A stretch of 54,606 bases of DNA, from assembly GCA_029933365.1 (NCBI GenBank), contig JAOZOH010000004.1, positions 1-54,606 of the forward strand, in the 5' to 3' direction. The translations under genes were made by a program, and so were the position numbers. Shown here piece after piece: positions 16,891-25,733 of the stretch (within the stretch, counting starts at the first letter, position 1; the number at the start of each line of letters is the position of its first letter). Under the pieces are notes generated by a model that saw only the letters and a program-made list of their open reading frames with translations, had not been told where the DNA came from and searched no databases. Source of the DNA: Desulfuromusa sp. (GTDB lineage: Bacteria; Desulfobacterota; Desulfuromonadia; Desulfuromonadales; Geopsychrobacteraceae).

Positions 16891-16904
16891 GGGCATCCTT
16901 GCCC
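16891..16904 (-). promoter_or_regulatory. CsrA-type site in the distal flagellin leader
   Basis: On the minus strand GGGC-AAGGAT-GCCC forms a hairpin with GGA in the loop. CAAGGATG matches the core of the CsrA consensus. A second GGA lies 17-20 nt further on, inside the ribosome site ATGGAGG. This spacing of a hairpin site and a ribosome-site GGA is like the hag leader of Bacillus. csrA and fliW lie 12.6 kb away in this window. Confidence 0.6.
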
Positions 16905-16928
16905 TTGTTAGTTATTAAATTTACCTAG

Positions 16929-17771
16929 CTATCCAAGTAGTGACAGAGCTAGTTGTGGAGCCTGGTTTGCCTGCGCCAGAATCGAAACACCCGCTTGTTG
17001 TAGGATGTTAAACTTGGTCATTGCTGAAGTTTCTGCAGCAATATCAGCATCGAGAATTCGTGAACGAGCAGCCGAAAGATTCTCGGAAACATTTGACAGA
17101 TTAGCGATAGTCGATTCAAAACGATTCTGGACTGCACCTAGATCACCACGGATGGTGTCTACTTGCCCAATAGCAGCATCAACCAGAGAAATTGCAGACC
17201 CGGCAGCAGCCCCTGTCGAGACACCTGTCGCGGAGATCATCGTGCCACTACCAAGGACCGATGCAGTAGCTCCATCAATGTTAACCGTAATTGTCTGTCC
17301 AGCATTAGCGCCAACTTGGAAAACAGCAGAACCAGTACCAGTAGCGAACCCACCGGACAACAAAACTTTACCGTTAAATGATGTGGTCCCAGCAATACGG
17401 TCAATCTCGCTGATTAATTGGGAAAATTCGGCATCAAGAGAGGCACGGTCAGCATCAGTATTGGTATCGTTTGCTGATTGAACCGCCAACTCACGCATAC
17501 GCTGCAGGATATTGGTAGTCTCTTGCAACGCACCTTCGGCAGTTTGCGCTAAAGAGATACCATCGTTGGCATTCCGAGCAGCTTGGTTGAGACCACGGAT
17601 CTGAGAAGTCATCCGGTCAGAAATAGCCAGACCGGCAGCATCATCCTTGGCACTGTTGATCCGAAGACCGGAAGAGAGGCGCTGCATTGATTTGTTCAAA
17701 GCGCCCTGAGAGTTACTCAAATTACGTTGAGCGTTTAAAGAAGCTACGTTTGTGTTAATTGTTAAAGCCAT
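16929..17771 (-). CDS. fliC: Flagellin (promoter-proximal copy)
   Basis: A 280-residue flagellin of the same length as its downstream neighbour. The two genes are identical over about 374 bp (16515-16888 against 17424-17797), covering the 5' leader and the first third of the coding region, and are close in the last third. The centre (about 118-205) differs, with ATGTGSAVF and [14 protein letters not shown] here. The pattern indicates duplication with recent gene conversion of the ends. A sigma-28-like promoter lies about 130 bp upstream. The 5' leader holds several GGA motifs. Confidence 0.96.
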   Translation of the reverse strand: MALTINTNVASLNAQRNLSNSQGALNKSMQRLSSGLRINSAKDDAAGLAISDRMTSQIRGLNQAARNANDGISLAQTAEGALQETTNILQRMRELAVQSANDTNTDADRASLDAEFSQLISEIDRIAGTTSFNGKVLLSGGFATGTGSAVFQVGANAGQTITVNIDGATASVLGSGTMISATGVSTGAAAGSAISLVDAAIGQVDTIRGDLGAVQNRFESTIANLSNVSENLSAARSRILDADIAAETSAMTKFNILQQAGVSILAQANQAPQLALSLLG

Positions 17772-17799
17772 GATTTTTCCTCCATGAATGTGTGTGTGC

Positions 17800-17813
17800 G
17801 GGCGTCCTTGCCC
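17800..17813 (-). promoter_or_regulatory. CsrA-type site in the proximal flagellin leader
   Basis: On the minus strand GGGC-AAGGAC-GCCC forms the same 4-bp stem and GGA loop as in the other flagellin leader, at the same distance from the ATG. Further GGA motifs occur upstream in the leader (CCAAGGAGG near 17881 and CGGGGAATT near 17896) and in the ribosome site. This supports translational repression by CsrA with release by FliW. Confidence 0.55.
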
Positions 17814-17909
17814 TAGAGTTGATTTATGTTTCTTCTCTTTGACTGTTGTTCTGGGGGTCGCGATGTTGTGCTTGATACCTCCTTGGCGCTAAATTCCCCG
17901 TCTTGCATC

Positions 17910-17937
17910 TTCTCGACACAACTTGCCTAAAACTTTA
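17910..17937 (-). promoter_or_regulatory. Sigma-28-type flagellin promoter
   Basis: On the minus strand TAAAGTTT (17937-17930), a full match to the -35 consensus, is followed after 12 bp by GTCGAGAA (17917-17910). The latter matches 6 of 8 positions of GCCGATAA. Transcription would start near 17900, leaving a leader of about 130 nt. The rest of the 17772-18105 gap is AT-rich, with no gene seen. Confidence 0.65.
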
Positions 17938-18105
17938 GTTTTTTTATCCTCATGTGGTACAAGTAAACACTCAAAATTATTAACTTTTTTAGAATTTATA
18001 TTTTTTTATAAATTTATTTTTTCAGGGGCTTCTCAATAAGGATATCGCCAAAAAAATTGCTGCGACAGGATGAGTATCTTGGGGAGAAAACACTGAATAA
18101 AAAAA

Positions 18106-18134
18106 TTGATAATTTCCAATAATTTAGCTACAAT
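18106..18134 (+). promoter_or_regulatory. Sigma-70-type promoter of the nonulosonic acid operon
   Basis: TTGATA (18106-18111) and TACAAT (18129-18134) are separated by 17 bp. The expected start near 18141 gives a leader of about 50 nt before the TTG start of legB. It points away from the flagellin promoter, so flagellin and its sugar pathway have separate control. Confidence 0.65.
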
Positions 18135-18192
18135 GAATTAAACTTTGCGGGATATACAGGCTGCAAACATCTTTCAAACAAGGAGATGTATT

Positions 18193-19185
18193 TTGAAATT
18201 AGCCGAAAAAAAGATTCTCGTCACTGGCGCTGACGGTTTTATTGGTTCACACTTGGTAGAAAGCCTGGTCGAGCTGGGAGCAGATGTCAGGGCATTGAGT
18301 TGCTATAACTCATTTAACTCTTGGGGTTGGCTTGAAGCGGTCAATTGCCTTAATCAGATTGAAGTAGTCAGTGGCGATATTCGCGACCCTCACTATTGTA
18401 AAGAGATCACCAGAGGCATAGATGTTATTTTCCACTTGGCAGCATTGATAGCCATTCCATACTCTTATAGTGCCCCAGACAGCTATATCGACACCAATGT
18501 CAAAGGAACGCTGAATATCTGTCAGGCAGCACTGGAGAATGGTTGTAAACGGCTGATCCATACCTCGACCAGCGAAGTCTATGGTACCGCAAAGTACGTA
18601 CCAATTGATGAAAAACACCCCCTACAACCGCAATCCCCTTACAGCGCCAGTAAAATCGGTTCCGATGCCATAGCTATGAGTTTTCACAATTCTTTCGAAC
18701 TGCCAGTCACAATTGTCCGGCCATTTAACACCTACGGCCCCCGGCAGTCGGCGCGAGCGGTTATCCCAACTATCATTACCCAGATCGCGTCCGGAATGCA
18801 GGAGATCAAATTGGGCGATGTCTCTCCAACCCGTGATTTCAATTATGTTAACGATACCTGTCGCGGATTTATCGGTCTGGCTGAGTGTGAACAGGCAACC
18901 GGGAAGACGGTAAACATAGGCTCAAATTATGAAATATCTGTAGGTGACACTCTTGAACTGATCAAAGAATTGATGGGTAGTGAGGTTCGTTTTATTACTG
19001 ATGATAGTCGTTTGCGGGCTGAAAAATCCGAAGTATTCCGCCTCTGGTGCGATAACTCATTGATCCATAAACTAACCGGATTTGAACCTGAATATAACAT
19101 CCGCCGAGGTATGCAAAAAACCATTGACTGGTTTACCCAGCCGGAAAACCTGGCCAGATATAAAACCGGAATCTACAATGTTTAA
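18193..19185 (+). CDS. legB: NAD-dependent nucleotide-sugar 4,6-dehydratase, LegB-like
   Basis: A 330-residue extended short-chain dehydrogenase. It has the NAD motif GADGFIG (12-18), the TSTSEVYG strand and the catalytic Y150/K154 pair in SPYSASKIG. It should form the 4-keto-6-deoxy sugar that starts legionaminic acid synthesis. An open frame runs upstream to 18145. The TTG at 18193 has AAGGAGA at proper spacing and directly precedes the Rossmann fold, so that start was chosen. It is the first gene of a plus-strand operon of nine genes with overlaps. The substrate may be GDP- or UDP-linked; the ptmE-like gene in the same operon favours GDP, as in Campylobacter. Confidence 0.9.
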   Translation: MKLAEKKILVTGADGFIGSHLVESLVELGADVRALSCYNSFNSWGWLEAVNCLNQIEVVSGDIRDPHYCKEITRGIDVIFHLAALIAIPYSYSAPDSYIDTNVKGTLNICQAALENGCKRLIHTSTSEVYGTAKYVPIDEKHPLQPQSPYSASKIGSDAIAMSFHNSFELPVTIVRPFNTYGPRQSARAVIPTIITQIASGMQEIKLGDVSPTRDFNYVNDTCRGFIGLAECEQATGKTVNIGSNYEISVGDTLELIKELMGSEVRFITDDSRLRAEKSEVFRLWCDNSLIHKLTGFEPEYNIRRGMQKTIDWFTQPENLARYKTGIYNV

Positions 19186-20317
19186 GCAAACCTTCGATTT
19201 CATCCAGCAGCAGTTTGGCAGTAAAAACCAGATAGCGTTGCATGAACCGACTTTCTCCGGTAACGAGAAAAAATATCTTGCAGAGTGTATTGACTCTACC
19301 TTTGTTTCCAGTGTCGGGGTTTTTGTCGACAAATTCGAACAAGCGGTGGCCGATTTTGTTGGCAGCCAACATGCTGTGGCAGTCGTCAACGGAACCCAGG
19401 CACTGTTTGTAGCTCTTAAAACCCTCGGTATAGATTCCAGCTGTGAAGTTTTGACCCAATCTCTGACCTTTATCGCCACTGCTAATTCTATTCACTACAC
19501 TGGTGCAGCACCAATCTTCCTTGATATCGATCCGCACACTCTTGGATTATCCCCGGTTGCCGTCAAAAAATTTCTGCAACAACATACAGAGCTACGCAAT
19601 GGTCAGTGCGTCAATAAAACCAGTGGCCGTAGAATCGCTGCCTGTCTACCGATGCATACCTGCGGTCATCCCTGTCAGATTGAAGATCTGCAGGTTCTCT
19701 GTGCAGAGAATAATATCCAACTGATCGAAGATGCGGCTGAAAGTCTGGGGAGTCGGGTCACAACCGGACACACTGGAACCCTGGGCAGAATTGGGGTCTT
19801 CAGTTTCAACGGCAATAAGGTAATCACGACCGGTGGTGGCGGGATGATGGTTACCGATGATAAAGAGCTGGCGCAAAAACTTCGTCATCTGACGACAACC
19901 GCCAAGGTGCCGCACCGCTGGGAATTTATCCACGATGAAATCGGCTATAATTTCCGCCTACCAAATATCAATGCTGCTCTTGGCCTGGCGCAGATGGAGC
20001 AGCTGCCGACATTTTTACAGAAAAAACGGGAATTGGCGACAAGCTACCGGGAGTTTTTTAACGGAAGTGAAATCGAATACCTGGACGAACCAGCAGGGAG
20101 TCAGTCAAACTTCTGGCTTAACACAATCCTGTTGCCAACCGAAGAGCAGAAAGAGGCTTTTCTTGAACAAGCCAACCAACTGGGAATCGGTGCCCGCTCC
20201 CTCTGGCGGCCGATGCACCTACTCAATATTTATCGCCATTGCCAACGGGACACGCAAACGACGACTGAGTACATTTATCGACGGGCAGTGAATATCCCCA
20301 GTAGTGTGAGGTTGTAA
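19178..20317 (+). CDS. legC: PLP-dependent nucleotide-sugar aminotransferase, LegC-like
   Basis: A 379-residue DegT/DnrJ/EryC1 aminotransferase. D185 and E188 in LIEDAAESLGS contact the cofactor, and K214 in SFNGNKVITTGG binds PLP. It would add the 4-amino group to the keto sugar made by LegB. The ATG at 19178 overlaps the legB stop by 8 bp. A longer frame from 19082 lies within legB and is not needed. LegC proteins of this length are typical of nonulosonic acid clusters. Confidence 0.9.
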   Translation: MFKQTFDFIQQQFGSKNQIALHEPTFSGNEKKYLAECIDSTFVSSVGVFVDKFEQAVADFVGSQHAVAVVNGTQALFVALKTLGIDSSCEVLTQSLTFIATANSIHYTGAAPIFLDIDPHTLGLSPVAVKKFLQQHTELRNGQCVNKTSGRRIAACLPMHTCGHPCQIEDLQVLCAENNIQLIEDAAESLGSRVTTGHTGTLGRIGVFSFNGNKVITTGGGGMMVTDDKELAQKLRHLTTTAKVPHRWEFIHDEIGYNFRLPNINAALGLAQMEQLPTFLQKKRELATSYREFFNGSEIEYLDEPAGSQSNFWLNTILLPTEEQKEAFLEQANQLGIGARSLWRPMHLLNIYRHCQRDTQTTTEYIYRRAVNIPSSVRL

Positions 20318-20318
20318 T

Positions 20319-20936
20319 ATGGAAAATATTATTCTGGTTGGTGGCGGTGGGCATTGCTCCTCCTGTATTGATGTCGTTGAACAGGAAGGAAAGTTTCAGA
20401 TTGCCGGAATCATCGATATGCCGGACAAACTCGGTACCTCCCTGCTCGGTTATCCAATTATTGGCAATGATGAGGATCTTCCTAAACTTGTTAAAACCTA
20501 TCAGTATTTCCTGATCACCCTGGGACAGATCAAGTCCCCGCAACGACGCATCGATCTATTCGAAAAGTTGTTGCAACTCGACGTCCAACTACCGACCATT
20601 GTATCCCCTCATGCCTATATCTCACCTCACGCAACTGTTGGAGCTGGCACTATCGTCATGCATAACTCACTGATTAATGCTGGAGCCATGGTCGGCGACA
20701 ACTGTATCATCAACAGCCACTCCCTGATTGAACATGATGCCACAGTTGGCGATCACTGCCACATTTCAACGGGAGCAATTATTAATGGTGGCACACAGAT
20801 TGCGGGTTATACCTTTGTCGGGAGCGGTTCAGTGGTCAGAGACAATATCCGGATCGGCAGCCATTCACTTATCGGTGGTGGAGTGAGCGTTATGGAAGAG
20901 GTTCCTGACCACAGCTTCTACACAGGAAAAAAATAG
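20319..20936 (+). CDS. NeuD/PglD-family sugar N-acetyltransferase
   Basis: A 205-residue protein. The N-terminal PglD_N domain has IILVGGGGHCSSCIDVVE and binds the nucleotide sugar. It is followed by a left-handed beta-helix of hexapeptide repeats (about 90-200), with the His-containing stretch NSHSLIEHDATVGDHCHIS. It would use acetyl-CoA to acetylate the amino group added by LegC (the LegH role), though NeuD-type O-acetylation is also possible. The start is one base after the legC stop. Confidence 0.87.
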   Translation: MENIILVGGGGHCSSCIDVVEQEGKFQIAGIIDMPDKLGTSLLGYPIIGNDEDLPKLVKTYQYFLITLGQIKSPQRRIDLFEKLLQLDVQLPTIVSPHAYISPHATVGAGTIVMHNSLINAGAMVGDNCIINSHSLIEHDATVGDHCHISTGAIINGGTQIAGYTFVGSGSVVRDNIRIGSHSLIGGGVSVMEEVPDHSFYTGKK

Positions 20937-20958
20937 CAACGACCAAAGGAGAACCCAA

Positions 20959-21963
20959 TTGCAGCCTGTTTTTATCATTGCCGAGGCCGGAGTCAACCAC
21001 AACGGTGATCTGGAATTAGCCAAACAATTGGTTGATGTCGCCGCCGAGGCCGGTGCAGACGCCGTCAAATTTCAGACATTTAAAGCCATAAATCTGGTCA
21101 GTCAAGAGGCTCCAAAAGCCGCCTACCAAAAACAGACCACAGCTGCCAATGAATCTCAATTTGCAATGATCAAGAAGCTGGAGCTTGACCTCGGCGCTCA
21201 CAGACTTCTAATCTCTCACTGTCGACAACGCAACATCATGTTCCTCTCCTCTCCTTTCGACTTGGACAGTATTGATCTTCTGAATGAACTGGGGATAAAA
21301 ATCTTTAAAATCCCCTCGGGAGAAATCACGAACCTGCCATATTTGCGCAAAATCGGTAACCTTGGCAAACAGGTGATCCTTTCTACGGGGATGTCAACCA
21401 TGGATGAAATCGAAGCAGCGGTTCAAGTTTTGTATACCGCTGGACTTAAAAATGAACAGCTTACTCTCTTGCACTGCAACACTGAGTATCCAACACCGAT
21501 GGTCGATGTAAACCTGAGTGCTATGCAAACCATAGCTGATAAGTTTGCTGTTACTGTTGGTTATTCTGACCATACTCTTGGAATCGAGATTCCAATTGCT
21601 GCAGTCGCTCTAGGAGCCAGAGTGATCGAAAAACATATTACTCTCGATAACAACCTACCCGGCCCCGACCATCGGGCATCCTTAGCACCGGCAGACCTGA
21701 AAACCATGATTTGCAGTATCCGCAATATAGAAAAAGCTCTGGGTAGCGGCGTCAAAAAACCCAGCAGTTCAGAACTGAAAAACATCCCATTAATTAGAAA
21801 AAGTATCGTTGCCGCCCGAGAGATTAAATCCGGTGAACTGTTCTCGGCAGCAAACTTGACAACCATGCGACCGGCAACAGGAATAAGTCCCATGCTCTGG
21901 GATAAAGTTATGGGGCAAACAGCCAAAAAAGACTTTTACAGCGAGGAGCCGATTTCATTATGA
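20959..21963 (+). CDS. legI: N-acetylneuraminate/legionaminate synthase family protein
   Basis: A 334-residue NeuB-family enzyme that condenses phosphoenolpyruvate with a mannose-type sugar to give a nine-carbon acid. The barrel domain starts IAEAGVNHNGDLELAKQL and includes GADAVKFQTFKA and EYPTPMVDVNL. The C-terminal antifreeze-like SAF domain has SIVAAREIKSGELFSAANL. The start is TTG with AAAGGAG at good spacing. Family and context favour legionaminic over sialic acid, because a 4,6-dehydratase and aminotransferase precede it. The stop overlaps the next gene by four bases (ATGA). Confidence 0.93.
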   Translation: MQPVFIIAEAGVNHNGDLELAKQLVDVAAEAGADAVKFQTFKAINLVSQEAPKAAYQKQTTAANESQFAMIKKLELDLGAHRLLISHCRQRNIMFLSSPFDLDSIDLLNELGIKIFKIPSGEITNLPYLRKIGNLGKQVILSTGMSTMDEIEAAVQVLYTAGLKNEQLTLLHCNTEYPTPMVDVNLSAMQTIADKFAVTVGYSDHTLGIEIPIAAVALGARVIEKHITLDNNLPGPDHRASLAPADLKTMICSIRNIEKALGSGVKKPSSSELKNIPLIRKSIVAAREIKSGELFSAANLTTMRPATGISPMLWDKVMGQTAKKDFYSEEPISL

Positions 21964-22841
21964 AAATTCTCTTTATCGGTGCCGTCAAGTTCAGCGCTGT
22001 GGTGTTACAGCGGCTAATTGGGTTGGATGCCGAAATTTGCGGCATCATAACCAAGGACAGTTCCACCTTCAATGCGGACTTTGAGGACCTGACACCAATC
22101 GGGGAAAAACACAATATCCCCTGCCATTACACCAGTAATCCCAATGCTGAAGAAAGCATCGCCTGGGTTCGCCAAGCCAATCCAGATATTATTTTCTGTT
22201 TCGGCTGGTCAACCTTGATTAAAAAAACCCTGCTAAACATTCCCCCCATGGGAATCCTGGGTTTTCATCCAGCAGCCCTGCCGCAAAATCGAGGCCGGCA
22301 TCCATTGATCTGGGCATTGGCCCTGGGACTTGATGAAACCGCCTCAAGCTTTTTCTTTATGGATGAGGGTGCCGACAGCGGCGATCTTCTCAGCCAAAAC
22401 AAAATCAAAATTAACGCTAGAGAGACAGCGGAAACCCTTTACAAAAAAGTTACGGAGACCGCCCTGCAACAGATTACCGTTTTTTTACCGAACCTTATCA
22501 GCAACAGCTATCAACGCCAACCACAGGATCATTCACAAGCAACCTACTGGCGGAAGAGAAATGCAGCAGATGGTACCATCGATTTCCGCATGAGCAATCA
22601 AACAATCGACAGACTGGTTCGGGCTCTTTCTCATCCATATCCGGGTGCCAATATCGTTTATCAAGAAAAAAACATCATAATACGGGGGTCAAAACCGGAA
22701 CAGAATAATGTACAGAACCTGGAACCGGGCAAAGTACTGGCACAACGCAACAACCATATTCTGGTCAAATGCGCAGAAGGGGCAATCTGGCTGACCGACC
22801 ACGATTTTTATCGACTTCCTGAAGTGGGAGAGTACCTCTAA
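21960..22841 (+). CDS. Formyltransferase-family protein
   Basis: A 293-residue protein of the formyl-THF-dependent transferase fold. The N-terminal half has GILGFHPAALPQNRGRHP (H103) and MDEGADSGD with D139, matching the catalytic His and Asp. The usual Asn two residues before His is Gly101. The C-terminal half resembles the Fmt_C domain. It would place a formyl group on an amino sugar. Its place between the synthase and the deacetylase, with overlaps on both sides, suggests it modifies the nonulosonic acid or its precursor. Sugar formyltransferases of this type are known in surface-glycan clusters. The exact acceptor is unknown. Confidence 0.82.
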   Translation: MKILFIGAVKFSAVVLQRLIGLDAEICGIITKDSSTFNADFEDLTPIGEKHNIPCHYTSNPNAEESIAWVRQANPDIIFCFGWSTLIKKTLLNIPPMGILGFHPAALPQNRGRHPLIWALALGLDETASSFFFMDEGADSGDLLSQNKIKINARETAETLYKKVTETALQQITVFLPNLISNSYQRQPQDHSQATYWRKRNAADGTIDFRMSNQTIDRLVRALSHPYPGANIVYQEKNIIIRGSKPEQNNVQNLEPGKVLAQRNNHILVKCAEGAIWLTDHDFYRLPEVGEYL

Positions 22842-23512
22842 TGGCTGAAACTGTTCTTGTACTTGCAGTCCATCCCGACGATGAAACGCTCGGTTGCGGT
22901 GGAACATTGCTAAAGCACAAATCTCAGGGAGACCTGATTCACTGGTTAATTGTCACATCGATATCCGTAGACAGCGGGTTCACTCAACAGCAGGCAGAGA
23001 AGCGGGCCGAAGAGATTGAACAGGTGGCAAAACTCTATAACTTTGACAGCATAGAACAGCTCAATCTACCACCGGCAGCCGTGGACACTCTGGCTACAGG
23101 AAAACTGATACAAGTTTTTTCCGACGTTATCAACAAAATCAAACCAACAATAATTTATCTTCCATGCCCATTTGATGTCCACAGCGACCATCGAGTGGCA
23201 TTTGAAGCTATCTATAGTTGCACTAAGGCATTTCGCTATCCCTTCATCAAACGAATCTATCTGATGGAAACTTTGAGCGAAACCGAATTTGCCCCACCTT
23301 TTCCGGGCCAGACCTTCACTCCGAACTGCTTTGTCGACATCAGTCAATTTATTGAGCTGAAGCAAAACATTGCAGCTATCTACAAGAGTGAAATGGGAGT
23401 ATATCCCTTCCCACGTAGTCCGGAATCAATCAAGGCCCTGGCAATGTGCCGAGGGTCAAACGCCAACTGTAAGTACGCTGAAAGCTTCATGCTGATAAAG
23501 GAGATTCGTTGA
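22841..23512 (+). CDS. PIG-L family (LmbE-like) deacetylase
   Basis: A 223-residue protein with the PIG-L zinc site: HPDDE (H11 to E15) and HSDH (about 113-116). The family removes acetyl groups from GlcNAc-type sugars. The start overlaps the formyltransferase stop by one base (TAATG), and the stop overlaps the TTG start of legG. Paired with a formyltransferase, it could free an amino group that is then formylated. This pairing is an inference from gene order. Confidence 0.87.
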   Translation: MAETVLVLAVHPDDETLGCGGTLLKHKSQGDLIHWLIVTSISVDSGFTQQQAEKRAEEIEQVAKLYNFDSIEQLNLPPAAVDTLATGKLIQVFSDVINKIKPTIIYLPCPFDVHSDHRVAFEAIYSCTKAFRYPFIKRIYLMETLSETEFAPPFPGQTFTPNCFVDISQFIELKQNIAAIYKSEMGVYPFPRSPESIKALAMCRGSNANCKYAESFMLIKEIR

Positions 23513-24687
23513 AAAATATTTGTGTCTTTACCGGCACCAGAGCCGAATACGGTTTACTGAAGCCACTCATGACTCTTATTGAGAATGATACAGATCTAAC
23601 TCTGCAAATTCTCGCCAGTGGCATGCACCTTTCTCCGGAATTTGCTCTGACTTATCGGGAAATTGAAGCTGACGGATTTACAATCAACGAAAAAGTTGAA
23701 ATCCTTCTCAGTTCCGACTCTCCGATAGGCCTCAGTAAATCTATGGGATTAGGACTGATCGGCTTCAGTGAAGCACTGGCGCGCCTCACTCCCGATATTC
23801 TGGTTATTCTGGGTGACCGTTTCGAGGCTCTGGCAGTGGCGACTGCGGCCACGATTGCTCGTATCCCGATAGCTCACCTGCATGGCGGCGAAACCACCGA
23901 AGGTTTGATTGACGAACCTCTCCGCCATTCCATCACAAAAATGAGTCATTTTCACTTCGTCTCGACCAGGGAATATCAACGCCGGGTTATCCAACTGGGA
24001 GAACACCCAGATACAGTCCATAACGTTGGCGCAATCGGCTTGGACAACCTGAAAGAACTACAGCTATTAACAAAAAGGGACCTGGAGCGAGAGATAGCTT
24101 TTAATATTAACGAACACACCGCACTAATCACACTCCATCCTGTCACCCTTGAGGAATCAACTGCAGCGAAAAAGTTCAAAACCCTGCTTGATGCTCTGGA
24201 TAGACAACCCCATATTCGAGCGATTTTCACCAAAGCCAACGCCGATACCAACGGACGGCAGATCAATCAGTTAATAGATAAATATGTTGCCGCCAACCCG
24301 AATAAAGCCATTGCATTTACTTCGATGGGTCGCCGCAATTACTTAAGTGCCATGCAATATGTTGGTGCGGTCATCGGCAACAGTAGCAGTGGCCTCCTGG
24401 AAGCCCCGAGTTTCGGCATACCGACCATCAACATCGGGAGCCGACAAGCCGGCAGAATTCGTGCTACCAGCGTGATCGATTGCGCACCGACAGTAGACGA
24501 ACTCGACCATGCACTGAGCCAGGCATTTTCAAAACAATTTAAGATTTTTGCCCGAACGGTCAAAAATCCCTATAAGCAAGCAGGCACAGCACTACGCATC
24601 AAAGAGCTCATTAAAATCAGTAGTAATATAAATCTTAAAAAAGTCTTCTACGACCTACCTACAGAATGCTTTAAGGAAAGACCATGA
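23509..24687 (+). CDS. legG: Hydrolysing nucleotide-sugar 2-epimerase, LegG/NeuC-like
   Basis: A 392-residue enzyme of the UDP-GlcNAc 2-epimerase fold. Motifs are FTGTRAEYGLLKPLM at the start, ILGDRFEALA, HLHGGETTEGLIDE and GNSSSGLLEAPSFG near the end, all typical of the hydrolysing (NeuC) branch. It would release the mannose-type sugar that LegI uses. TTG was taken as start (AAAGGAG upstream); it overlaps the previous stop. The last 25 residues are a variable tail. Confidence 0.92.
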   Translation: MKNICVFTGTRAEYGLLKPLMTLIENDTDLTLQILASGMHLSPEFALTYREIEADGFTINEKVEILLSSDSPIGLSKSMGLGLIGFSEALARLTPDILVILGDRFEALAVATAATIARIPIAHLHGGETTEGLIDEPLRHSITKMSHFHFVSTREYQRRVIQLGEHPDTVHNVGAIGLDNLKELQLLTKRDLEREIAFNINEHTALITLHPVTLEESTAAKKFKTLLDALDRQPHIRAIFTKANADTNGRQINQLIDKYVAANPNKAIAFTSMGRRNYLSAMQYVGAVIGNSSSGLLEAPSFGIPTINIGSRQAGRIRATSVIDCAPTVDELDHALSQAFSKQFKIFARTVKNPYKQAGTALRIKELIKISSNINLKKVFYDLPTECFKERP

Positions 24688-25733
24688 GAAACAGTAAAAA
24701 AATCAGTATTTCTCCAAGAGCAACTATCAAAGACGCAATTGAAACTATTGACAAAGGGGTGATGCAAATTGCATTGGTGGTTGAAAATGATGATCTGCTC
24801 GGTACCATTACCGATGGTGACATCAGGCGCGGGTTTCTGAATGGACGTAGTCTAGCAGATAAGATTGAAGGGCTCTACAATACAACACCGCTCACCGGAA
24901 CCCTTGGCCAGGCGCGTGAAGATCTTGTCCAGCTGGCCTTAACTCGCGGAATTAAGCAGCTCCCCATCCTTGACGATACCGGAAAACTGATCGGTATCGA
25001 ATATATCGACGATTATTTGCGTAGTTCGGAAAAATCTAACGCTATTGTTCTGATGGCTGGTGGTTTGGGAAGCCGCCTGCGACCATTAACTGCGGATACA
25101 CCGAAACCGATGCTGTCTGTCGGCTCTAAGCCGATTCTGGAAACTATTTTGGAAAGCTTTTTTCACTATGGTTTCCGAAATTTCTACTTTAGCGTCAACT
25201 ATAAAGCAGAAAAAATCCATAGTTATTTCAAAGATGGTAGCCGGTACGGTGTCAATATTTCTTATCTCAATGAGACCGACCGACTGGGTACTGCTGGAGC
25301 TCTCAGCCTGTTGCCTGACAGAATTAGGGAACCCTTCATCGTCATGAACGGTGATTTACTAACTAATGTTAACTTCGAGCGCCTTCTGAATTACCATTTA
25401 TTAGCCAAGGCGGACGCAACTATGTGCGTCAGGGAATATAAGTTAAAAATACCTTACGGAGTTGTTAAGACGGAAGGAGCCTCGATCCGGGAAATTATTG
25501 AAAAACCAACGCAAAACTTTTTTGTTAACGCAGGCATCTATGTACTGAGCCCAAGCGTCCTGAAACTAATCCCGGATAATAAGTATTTCGATATGCCTCA
25601 ATTATTTCAGAATCTAATTGACGAAAAGCGCAAGGTCTGTTCTTTCCCGATTACCGATTACTGGATGGATATTGGTCAACCAAACGATTTTGACCAGGCA
25701 AACTCAGAATACGACGAGATATTTGATGTTTAA
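24684..25733 (+). CDS. ptmE: CBS-pair sugar-phosphate nucleotidyltransferase, PtmE-like
   Basis: A 349-residue fusion. Residues 1-115 are a pair of CBS domains (LLGTITDGDIRRGFLNG and GKLIGIEYIDDYL). From about 120 a nucleotidyltransferase domain starts IVLMAGGLGSRLRPLT and includes TPKPMLSVGSKPILE. This fusion is typical of PtmE, which in Campylobacter makes the GDP-glucosamine used for legionaminic acid. The CBS pair may sense adenosine nucleotides. The start overlaps the legG stop (ATGA). Its presence suggests that the pathway here runs on GDP sugars. Confidence 0.87.
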   Translation: MRNSKKISISPRATIKDAIETIDKGVMQIALVVENDDLLGTITDGDIRRGFLNGRSLADKIEGLYNTTPLTGTLGQAREDLVQLALTRGIKQLPILDDTGKLIGIEYIDDYLRSSEKSNAIVLMAGGLGSRLRPLTADTPKPMLSVGSKPILETILESFFHYGFRNFYFSVNYKAEKIHSYFKDGSRYGVNISYLNETDRLGTAGALSLLPDRIREPFIVMNGDLLTNVNFERLLNYHLLAKADATMCVREYKLKIPYGVVKTEGASIREIIEKPTQNFFVNAGIYVLSPSVLKLIPDNKYFDMPQLFQNLIDEKRKVCSFPITDYWMDIGQPNDFDQANSEYDEIFDV

